Shown here one piece after another: positions 1-9,400 of a stretch of DNA of 23,717 bases. The notes under the pieces are model-generated. The model made no database searches and was not told where the DNA came from. It worked only from the letters and a program-made list of their open reading frames with translations. Position 1 is the first letter of the stretch. Every line of letters begins with the position of its first letter. Origin of the DNA: Parachlorella kessleri (Eukaryota; Chlorophyta; Trebouxiophyceae; Chlorellales; Chlorellaceae); NCBI GenBank assembly GCA_001598975.1, contig BBXU01000710.1, forward strand, positions 1 through 23,717, given 5' to 3'. The position numbers and the translations under genes are program-made.

Positions 1-9
1 CGACGGACG

Positions 10-86
10 ACCCCCACCCCCGTACCCCCCCCCCCCCACCCCCCCCACCCACACACACACACACCACCACCACCACCACCACCCAC
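10..86. repeat. C-rich, CA and CAC microsatellite at the left edge
   Basis: Poly-C runs with single A interruptions lead into (CA)n at 49-63 and (CAC)n at 63-83. On the transcript strand this is a GGT/GT/G tract inside the intron that follows the last visible sulfotransferase exon. Confidence 0.85.
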
Positions 87-132
87 ACTACCAAGTTTCC
101 CATCAGCCGTGCTTGCCTGCCTGCCTACCTAC

Positions 133-3100
133 CCGACAGGTTGAACGCCCAGAGGGTCCCCCGTCCCTCAAAGGGCTGGGCGTAGCAGGACAGCCCGGTG
201 GCCGCAGGGTGCCGCTCCGCGTGGATGATGCAGGACTGGGGCAGGATGAACGAGATGAAGCCGATGTTCCTGCAGGCACAGAGTGAGGTGGGTGGGTAGT
301 TGGAAGTCCTAGTTTCAGCCACCCAACATGCTTTTCAGGTGCGCGAGCGCTGCATGTGCTGTGCATGCACCGGTGGAGGGGCAAGTGGCAGTCAATGCCC
401 ACTTGTAATCTTATTAATGCCCCATCAGGAGCCATGCCACTGTTCTAGCTGCACTTTGCGGCTGCACATGCACCCAGGAGTACCGGCTGACTGGGTTGCC
501 CATGGCATGGTTCATATCATTACCAACCGCCACGTCAGCAGGATCCCTGCCGGCGGGTGGATCTGCCACCTGGCAGGTTAGATTCCCTCACCATGCGTTC
601 CGAAGCATCTTGTCCACAAAGCGCTCTGCCCCCGGCTTGTGCTTGGCCGCCCTGCCCTTCATCTCTTCCACGTAGCGATACCCCACCCGCGCAATCTCCT
701 GGCATGGGGGACCAGGCAGCGGCGGGCCTGCCTTTGTGCGTACAAGTTGGAACGAACATAGAGCGCTTGCCTCAGCAAAGCAAGACAAGCTTCCCCCCGG
801 CGCATGACTCTTGCTTGTATTGGCTCCCTCGGTGCTACCCAGGGAGCTGCCTTGGGCCAGAGTGACAGGCACCGCCAGACACACAGGGGAGCCTCCGGAA
901 GAACCAAGCACCCACCCCACAGTTCTGCCGGCATAACTGGGACCGCTAGTGCGGCACATGCAGCAAGTTGCGGGAGCAAGGCTGGCGCCTATCCACACAC
1001 CCACACAGCTCTCTGCCGTCCTGACAGGACCAACGATGGCTGCCCAAGAGTGGCCCCCCAGCAAGGCAGCAAGCACCCACCGACGCATCGATTTCCCCGG
1101 AGGGAGGCTGCAGGAGTGCCGTAAGGCTTGGGAGGAGCGGTGCTAGGGCAGTGTCCTCGCCTGCAAGAGACACCAGAGTAAAGTAAAGTGACGTGATGTA
1201 AACTATACCGTTGCCCATCCCAGCTCTCCGTGAGTATAAACAGGTGTCTAGCCCTCCAAGCTCCGCTGCAAGTTTGGCACCCGAGCAAACCCCAGCAACA
1301 GTAGGACAGGCACCCTAGCCTATGCCCGCTCGCATGAGGGCCTTGTTCTGAGAGCAGGCAGAAGCCAAGCGGGCTTGACATACATGAAAGCAGCTGGCGA
1401 TGCAGTCACCACACTGCTCAGCAAGGGAGCTACACCTGAGGCATCCCCGCCAACCAGTGACAGCATGGACACGCACCCATGGTAGCTAGCTACCCCCGCC
1501 TGGCCTGATGGCCGCAGGGGATGGCCAGGCAGCAAGGCTACGCATGCCTCACTTAATAGCAGCAGGCCCCCGAGGATCCAGCCAAGCAACAAGGCCACGC
1601 ATGCATCACTCCACAACCACGGGAGGCCTGGCACAGGCTGCGTGCGGGAAACTCACTGGGTGGCGCATGGCTGCCAGCACCCCCCCCAGGCTCCCTAGCT
1701 GCGCGCTGTGAGGCGGGTACCACCATCAAGCCCGCCTCTTAAGGCACCCCCTGCACCTCCCCTCCTGCGCTTCCAAGGGCCCGCAGGAGCACTAGCAGGG
1801 GGCATACACTGACCCCACCCCGCCCGCCCGCCTCACCTGCCCCCCAGACCTGCGAGTGCGAGGACAGGATCTGCTCAATTAGCGTGCTGCCGCTGCGGGG
1901 CAGCCCCACAACAAAGATGGGGGCGGGGCTGGGGTAGCCGCCGCGCCCTGCCAGCAACTGAGAGTAGAACACTTCCGCGGGTGTGCTGGGCCGTGGGCTT
2001 GGGACCATGAACATCTGCTGCAGGCCCTGCATGCGGGGGCGCGGGGGGCTGGGGGGTTTGTTGTTGAGCAGCGGCTGGCCATCCCTGCGCTTTGGTGCGA
2101 TGCTGGGAGGCGGAATAGCAAGGGCAGCGAGCTTCTAGGACTGTCGGAGCTTGCCGGTGACCAGTGAGGTCATTCTCGCCCTCTCAAAGTTTTCACAACT
2201 TGTGCCACGCGGCCAGTGCCACGCGGTCAGCTTCAGCGCTGCTGCAGGCTGGGTGGCTTGAGAGAGGGCGGCACCGAGGTAGCAGCGTCTCACATGGAAA
2301 GCATTGGGATCAGCTCTCGCAGCTCTACAGGGGCTGCTGCGCCCCCAGGTGGCAGAGTGCATGGTCCTGTCAAGGAAGGGAGGGGGCGGGCCTGTGTGTG
2401 TACCTGGAACAACCACCAGGCAACGGGCCACGCACTCCTGTGTCTAGCAAGATAGCTAGTACCTACTGTATAACCGTGCAGACAAGGCAGCTGACTTGCC
2501 TTTATGAGCTGCTCATCAGCGTCAGTGGAATGGGGCTGTAAGGAGGAGCGCTGCAGGCGGTTGGCCTGCTCCAGGTGGCGCCAAGCGGTGGCATGGTGCC
2601 TGCATGGGCAATTCACAGTGAGCGCACATTAGTCATCCCACACGAAGCTCCTGACTAAAACGCCCAGCCTGCTCCAGGTGAACCAAGCGGTGCAGGGTGC
2701 CTGCATGGCATTTCGCAACCAGTGAGCGCACATTAGTCATCCCACAGCGAGCTACTGACTAGAAAACACATTTTTTCCTCTGGGTGGCCAAGCGGTGGCA
2801 TGGGTGCCTGTTTGGCAATGCTCACTCTTGGCTCCCTAGCACAAGCACCCGGCCTGCCCCCATTGGCCTGCATGCTATGGCTGCGGTCCCCATGCTGCCA
2901 CTGTCTACTTGACGGTTCCCCTTGCTCTGCAAACCGTGGAAGAATCGACTTGCACTGATCCACATCTTGTTTGTCGTGGACCCGCACCAGCCCTGGGTGA
3001 CCAGGTACCAAGGCTTGATAGCTCATAACCAGCCAGCCGGCCCACTCACTGTAGCTTGTCGTGGGCAGCAAAGAGGGCATAGTGCAGCCAGGCCTCGTCC

Positions 3101-6100
3101 ACCGGCTGGGCCCCGTCCATCCACCCCCACCGCTGCTGCTGCCGCTCCCGCCACACCTGCTTGCCGGCGCTGACGGGGCCCTCCCGCGCTGGGCCTGAAA
3201 CGGGCGAGCCGCACTAGCTACGTGGGTGTCACAGCATGCGCAGAATCTCACTGCGACACCTAGCACATCATTGCAGCGCCGAGGCTCCGTACCTCCCCGG
3301 CATGCTGCAGTCAGACCCTGGTGCGCAACACAAGGGTCGCATTTGGCAAGAGTGCCAGGCACGCAGTGGTGACCGGATACACCAGTGCTTGTCATACACC
3401 AAGTTCCTGAACCCTCCATCCACGGTTCTTGACTACAAAGCACGGGGATGCCCCCCCCCCCCCACACACACACCCACCCACCCACACACACACGCCACCA
3501 CCACACACCCAGCCCCCTCCTGACTCACCCTTCCCGCCGCCCCTGCCGCCGCGCTGCTCCAGGTACCGAGCGCACGCCTCCATCTCCTTGAGCTGCCCCG
3601 GGGTGTGGTCCTTGATGGATGCCCAGGCCTTGGCATACGTGCCGGGGGCCACACCCCGGGCCCGGCTCACCACCTGGGCCAGCAGCTCCTGCGGGGCAGC
3701 GCCAGCTAGTAGTTAGTACAGAAGGCGCTGACTCAAGAAAGGTTGGGTCTCTTTACAGGGCCGGCTCACCACCTTGGACAGCAGCCCTGCGGGCAGAGGC
3801 ACGACCAGCGCCCGCGTAGTATAGGAGACGCCACGTACAAAAGAGTGTGTCTTTCAAATTGGGGGTGGCTTCTTCTTAGGTTAGTAAGGTCTAGGTTTCT
3901 CACATGGTTGGTTGCCATAACTGCATATGCCCCTGAGAGTAGCCGTGAGCAAGGTCGGCGGGTGCATATCGTGCCCTGGGCCAGTGGTTCTTGCCACACC
4001 GGTGTGGCCGCCTGCCCAACCCCCTCACCCCCGGGGGTGGCACCCCTCGCATGCTGTTAGCATTGTTGTAGCATGTATGCAGAGCATGGCATAAAGACAC
4101 ATGTCCCTGACAGCCGCCACCCCTTGCGAGGCAGGCGGGGGGACGGTACACGCTCCCTTGATGTACTCGATGGCAGCCACATGGGTTCCCACACACAAAG
4201 CGCCCCTACTCACCCACGGTCCTTGCCTCCCATGTCCAAAAGACACCGGCAGGGCAGCTTCCGCCCCTCGCTCACCTGTGCTTCTTGCTGCCTCCCCGTC
4301 TGGTCCAACAGCTTGGCCTTGTTGAAGAGATTCCCCACATACTGCACGTGTGAGGGGCAAGCGACAGAGAACAGTGGTAAGGCGTTAGGCAACTGCACCG
4401 CACCACTCCACTTCCTTTCACTCCCCACCGCCGGGCAGCTTCGCGCTGTTGACTCCACGCTGTTGACCACGTGGACTCCACGCTGTTGACTCCACGCTGT
4501 TGACCACATGGACTCCACGCTGTTGACTCCACGCTGTTGACCGCGTGGACTCCACGCTGGTGACCACGCTGTTGACCACTGCCTCCAGGCCAGCATGAAG
4601 CCAGTGGCCTTCCCAACATGTTCAGGGCCCCTGGACATTCATTTACTCCAGCCTGTCTCACCGCCCCTCATTCCTGCTTTAATTCGTGCCCAGCGCTGCA
4701 CCCCACAAACTGTGCATGCTAACACTGTGCAAACAAGCGGTACCACCTCCTAACCTCTCATTGCCTCGACTTGGATGACGCATAGCTCCCCAGTCGGCCT
4801 CAAGGCTGGAATTCACTGCCTCCAGGCTGGCCTTACACCCTCAAGTAAGGCAGGGGGCAGCGGGTAGGTGGGTGGGTGGGTGTGTTGGGGGTTGGGGATT
4901 ATGTAAGGCGATTATGTAAGGCGACTCACCGCCTCGCTGTCTGCCAAGCCCAGGCCCTCCGCCAGCTGCAGGGAGGTGTCCATCGCCTCCAGGCTGCCCT
5001 CGTACTCGCCGGCTGAAAGGAGCAGGGCGCCCAGGCTGCCCCACAAGAGCACCTGGGCGTGCTGACTGGGCGCCAGCTGGATGGCCCGCCTGCTGGCAGG
5101 GAGGAGTGTGTCAACAGGTCAGCCGTGGAAATGGCAAGCACAGCTGCTGGGGATGCCCAGGGTGGCATTTGAGATGGATCCGGAGGGAGGGTGAGCTTGT
5201 GAGGGAGGAGCGGGGAAGGGAGACGCCTGCCCCCAACCCTTTATCCCATATGCATTGGAAGCAGGCACGGCATGCAGGTACAGGCACAGCTACACCATCA
5301 TCCGCCCGGTTTTGCCTGGCAAGCTGTCCCCATTGAATGGACTCCCTCCTGACCATGCCTGCCTCCCTGCCAGGGAGGCGGGGATCCCCGGGGCACCTGC
5401 CCGCTGCCGCTGAGTATGCCATATAGTCCGCGCCGCAAAGTGCACTGCAGCGGCCCGCCCAGGCGGCCCTGGCTTACTGTATGGCCTCACAGGTGCCCTA
5501 TATAGCCCCTCCGTCGGAGTCGATGCTGACCATATGACGGAGGATGAATATATGCAACAACCACAGCAATGCCTTGCCTGTACAGCCGGGCCGCCTCGGG
5601 CACCCGCCGCCCGCCGTTGGGGGCCATGTAGTCCATGCGGTGGAGGGTGGTGGCCAGGCCAAAGACGTGCTCAAAGGAGGGGTCGGTGCCAGAGGCCAGC
5701 TTCTGGCGCAGCTGCTGCTCCACGGCGGCCAGCTCACTGTAGCTCTGCAAGGGTGAGTGTTGGCAGCGGGTGGTGTAAGGAAGACATGCCTGTGTTGGAG
5801 AGTTGTTCTTACTTGGCTACATCGATAGATAATTCAAGTGACAGGGGGGATTGTTGGTAGGCCGGTGTCCTCACAATGGCAGGTAAGGGTTTTGGGGGAG
5901 TATGTGCGGGTATCCAAGGATGCAGGGCTACTAGGTCTATAGGGTCAGTCTCCCAGGTTGCGACACACAGTTGCCACCTAGAAAAGTGGCAGGGAAGTGC
6001 TTGGGACAGAAACACGAGAAGCAAGCAGTTGCAGTGGACTCGCTGTGGTGAGGTAGTGGGACAAGGACACTTGGCACTTGCCTGTGCTGAGGCCTGACAG

Positions 6101-6144
6101 AGAACCAAGAAAAGCAGTGCCAGCCCCATCATGTGGGTATCCAT
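133..6144 (-). CDS. TPR-containing sulfotransferase with signal peptide (3' end off the window)
   Basis: The product probably transfers sulfate from PAPS to a substrate in the secretory pathway; the substrate is unknown. Exons in gene order: 6144-6082, 5744-5578, 5089-4930, 4341-4276, 3688-3529, 3194-3050, 2599-2500, 2026-1837, 1160-1081, 698-592, 269-133. All phases agree, giving about 458 residues before the left edge. Residues 1-21 form a hydrophobic leader ([17 protein letters not shown] from Met5). TPR-like helices follow ([25 protein letters not shown] near 260-275). The sulfotransferase fold begins near 320: 5'-PAPS loop [18 protein letters not shown] with PRSGST at 330-335, then GAGED, then [16 protein letters not shown], then the 3'-phosphate region [16 protein letters not shown]. 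The usual RDP at that last site reads ERHP here. The C-terminal part lies left of position 133, where an in-frame stop follows the donor. Introns 1, 2 and 7 use GC donors. The family call is firm; exon 1 and the secretory location are inferred. Confidence 0.85.
2498..2499 (-). other. GC splice donor, TPR-sulfotransferase intron 7
   Basis: ATAAAG|GCAAGT, phase 0, joins DEQLIK to GLQQMF as expected for the helix before the sulfotransferase domain. Confidence 0.8.
2564..2825. repeat. Three diverged copies of an intron 6/exon 7 boundary in the TPR-sulfotransferase gene
   Basis: The segment at 2564-2666 covers the 5' 36 bases of exon 7, its acceptor and adjoining intron. It recurs at 2667-2773, and in shorter form at about 2777-2823. 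All copies keep a minus-strand ag acceptor followed by GCACC. Copies 2 and 3 carry indels that break the reading frame of exon 7. Confidence 0.8.
3451..3510. repeat. C-run and CA/CCCA microsatellite in intron 5 of the TPR-sulfotransferase gene
   Basis: A run of C at about 3451-3462 passes into CACACA and CCCA units up to 3510. It sits just downstream of the exon 5 donor on the minus strand, as a G/GT-rich tract on the transcript. Confidence 0.85.
4446..4580. repeat. 37-bp minisatellite in intron 3 of the TPR-sulfotransferase gene
   Basis: The marker ttgaccacgtgg recurs at 4463, 4500 and 4537 (variants ..cat.. and ..gcg..), a period of 37 bases. Each unit contains the sub-repeat gactccacgctgttgac. 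The array breaks down after 4560. Confidence 0.85.
5576..5577 (-). other. GC splice donor, TPR-sulfotransferase intron 2
   Basis: CTGTACAG|GCAAGG joins in phase 2 to the next exon to give the classic TPR string [13 protein letters not shown]. Nearby GT sites break the frame. Confidence 0.85.
6080..6081 (-). other. GC splice donor, TPR-sulfotransferase intron 1
   Basis: Exon 1 ends GCACAG and the intron starts GCAAGT. The alternative GT sites nearby give the wrong phase for exon 2. Exon 1 itself rests on its signal-peptide-like sequence, so this is the least secure of the five forced sites. Confidence 0.6.
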
Positions 6145-6442
6145 TGGGGAGGAGGGAAGGGGAAACCGGGCGACCTGGCCAGCACATATACCCAGGTAGG
6201 TACTAAGGGCACGGTGCTTGATGTAGCAAGAGTGCAGCTCCCTTCACGCCGTTGGTGCTGCACGAATTGGAATGGAACCTTGCAGCCGACAATGACCCGG
6301 ATTCAGTACCTTAAATGGAGAAAGCTAGAGAGGTGGAATGACTAATACTGACTACCTCACCAAGAAGTCGGAACACTCGCCTTGACCGCATGTCATTGCA
6401 TTGGACTGGAGCAGCTGCGTCACCAAGCATTTCAAGGTCGAG
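6145..6442. promoter_or_regulatory. Divergent intergenic region between the TPR-sulfotransferase and the sulfotransferase-like/aminotransferase gene
   Basis: These 298 bases separate two start codons that point away from each other, so both core promoters and both 5' UTRs should lie here. I see no clear TATA box or recognisable operator. An ATG at 6390 opens a short frame that overlaps the downstream start out of frame. Bidirectional promoter use is inferred from geometry only. Confidence 0.45.
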
Positions 6443-9400
6443 ATGGACCTGCCCAACGTTATCAACTGCTGGAGCAGCCCTCGCACTGTCTCCACTTCTC
6501 TGATGTATTCCTGGGCGCAGCGCCCTGATGTTCAGGAGGTGGGTTGCACTGTAGGGCTACGGATCACTTACTGAGCTTGTGAATCCCCAGGTTAGGAGCT
6601 CTGCAACTAGCCAACTGCTGGTACTGCAAAGAACGGGCATGCAGGTGCTCGACGAGCCCTTGTACGCCCACTACTTAGCGGTGACCGAGGCAGACCGACC
6701 ATATAAAGACCTGGTGCGTTCGGCGTTCCTAGCTACACCTAGGTATACCTGTCGCTGTGCATGCAGGGAGAGAATTTTGCAGCCCATGCTATGCTCAATT
6801 TGGCTTGGGGTATCGCTGTGCAGAAACAAACGCTGTAACGGGAGATTTTGTGTTACCTGCCCACACCGTCTCCGCAGAACTGCCGACACTACTTGTTCTC
6901 TGTGCTGCTGTAGGTGCTGCAAGCACAGCAGACAGATGGATGTCAAGTGGTAAAGGGCATCCTGTCTCTTGGCCATGCACAAAATGACAAGGCAAGGTGT
7001 TCTTGTTTTTCTTGAGGCAGCCCACACCTTGATTGGTGTGAACAGCGCCGGCTTGACTCTTCCCTGATTATGCATCCCTTGCTGCACTGCGTGATACATC
7101 AAACAAATGCAAAATAAATAGCTTCCGTTTACGTCCGTTTATCCTTGCAGCTTGTATATGTCAAGCACATGGCCAAGCAGAGGCTGGGCATCGGCAGGGC
7201 ACTGCTGCACCAGACCAAGCACTTCCTACTGGTCAGGTGTGGCTACAAGTTGTGACGGCAGGCTACTGGATGCCTTCTGATGCGTCAGTCCTTGATAAGA
7301 AATTTGAAGTGCGCTGCACGGCTCTTAAGCGCAGGGAGGGCCCCAGCCCTACCGTGCAGCCACATGTACCACTTAGCATGGCCTCAAGCCTGCAAAGCAC
7401 ACCTAGTAAGAGCAACCAACTGGTGGCCGGTGGGCTAACACACCGCTTGCTGCCCCTGCCAGGGAGCCCTTGGCAGTCATCCGCAGCTTTTCTGAGGTGT
7501 GCGAGCCGACACTACACGAGACGTGCTACCCCGCGTTGTGCGAACTCTACAGCGAGCTGCGGTGCCTGGGGTGGGTGCCTAGGCCTAGGGCCAGGTTTTT
7601 TTGGTTTTCGTGGCTCCCTTATCTCCCCAAATTGTTGGTGTTCTGTGTGCACCCCGCTTTAATGGGCAGGGATACAGGAACTGAAAAGTGCACACCCTTG
7701 CATCTCGCTAGGACTCGTGTGGCTTGCCAAGGTGCAGCCCTTTGTATCATTTGCCAGGTAGTGGGGTACGCTTGCTGTGTGCACGGCGGGGGCCTTGTAT
7801 GCCCTGTGTTGAGCCAGGGTCACTCCCACAACCTGTACATGATTGGCAGCTCTTAGTGCTCTTCCCTAGGAAGGCTTGGGCTCCTGGACTGCAGCATACT
7901 GACAAATGATCAACGACCCCGCCCACCCACTCCCAGCCCACCTGCAATGCAGGCGGCCGCCGCCGGTGGTTCTGTCTGATGACCTGGTGAAAGACCCAGA
8001 GGGCACGCTGAGCGCGCTGTGCGCTGCGCTGGGGCTGCCCTTTGAGCCTGCCATGCTGCGCTGGGAGCCGGGGCCCAAGCCTTTTGACGGGGTGTGGGCG
8101 CCGTGGTGGTATTCCAATACTCATAAAGCAACAGGCAAGCTGGGGCTGGGTTCATAGTCCCGTGTTTGTGGCACGCTATGCACTCTACTCTTGAGCCCCA
8201 ATGCGCAGCAGATGATGCGGGGCACCTGATACCACCTTAGTTAGCCAGGAATAAGGCATGCCTGAGACATACGACTTGTCAGCTGCGAATGGTGCTTATA
8301 TAAAGTCATAATTCCCCGAGTCCGGCCTGCAAGAAGACAACTCAGGTTCTGATGTGCTTTTTCCACTGACCTCAGACAGATATGCCCGGAACAGGCTTAC
8401 CCGGTGTGACTCGACGCCTTGTATCAGACTTGCTTACTTGCAGGCTTTGAGCGGCCGGTGCAGCGGCCGCGGGGACCGCTGCCACCCCACCTGCGACCTC
8501 TCCTAGAGGAGTGCTGGCCCCTGTGGGAGATCCTGCGACGGCACGCTTTGCGACCGCAAAGCGCTGGCGTCTCACGTGTGCCCCACCCACCGCCCCCTCC
8601 ACTACTGGCAGCAGCTGCTGAGGCAAAGCCAGCGGGCGCAGCTGCGGTAGGGGCAACTACTGCAGCAGCATTAGCAAACCTGCCAAGCTTGGTGGATGAG
8701 GATAGGGGCCAGCAAACTGGGCAGGAGCAGCAGGGAGCGGCAGGAGCGGCTGTGGAGCAGGAAGAGAAGAGCCATGGGACCCACTCCTATGCTCCAGACC
8801 CCCGCAATGAGGATATCCTTATTGGCATGAGGGATGGTGTTACAGGTGGGCACATGCCTGGAGTGCTGCAGACTGGTGTCTGTGACACCTCCAATAGTGA
8901 CTACCTAGTCATATTGTTCTCAAGGCACTCTTGACAAGGGTAGTCTGTTGTGATTTGCAGAAGCCTCTCAGCACCAAGACCCACGGAGGTCATCCCCAAT
9001 GCAGCGCGGGTGTCATCGCTCGTTTGGGTCCTAGTGTTCCAGCCACTCTCCACTTGCCGCTGCTACAGCATCTGCTAGCTGCCTCCTTGAGGTATCTGGG
9101 GGTATCCCTGCCTCCCCTGCAGGCACCTTCAGCCTGGTCTGGCGGCCACACGCCAAGGTTTCGGTACTGGAGAGTGGCTTCATGCTGGGTGATGGGGTGT
9201 GGGAGGGCATGCGGCTGCACCAGGGCGTGCTGCTGTTCGCCCGGCAGCACATGGAGCGGCTGTTTGAGGGGGCTAAGGCCATTGATTTGAACATAGGTAG
9301 GTTAGCGCTGGTGGGATTAACTTATATGATAGTTCGTCTCTATGCTAGCTCAGCGCCCGTGGACAGCATGTTGTGTTCCTGGCTACACATGAAGTGCCCC

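Noticed and set aside
588..1088. 166-codon minus-strand open frame as a separate gene
   Set aside because: Only its last 36 codons (698-592) match the sulfotransferase fold; the rest is intron 9.
2733..3506. Long 257-codon minus-strand open frame
   Set aside because: It crosses a microsatellite (Trp/Val/Gly repeats) and includes intron sequence; only 3194-3050 within this interval is coding, and in another frame.
4446..4580. CRISPR-like spaced repeat array
   Set aside because: The units are contiguous with a nested sub-repeat and no unique spacers, and they sit in an intron of a eukaryotic gene; this is a minisatellite.
4210..4661. Open frames rich in Val-Asn-Ser-Val-Glu-Ser repeats
   Set aside because: They are translations of the 37-bp minisatellite inside intron 3. 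Only 4341-4276 is an exon.
6145..6442. TATA-box or named promoter elements in the divergent gap
   Set aside because: No match was convincing by eye, so only the region is annotated.
6671..7102. 143-codon minus-strand open frame opposite the aminotransferase fusion
   Set aside because: It is antisense to exons 2 and 3 and intron 2 of a well-supported plus-strand gene, with no recognisable domain.
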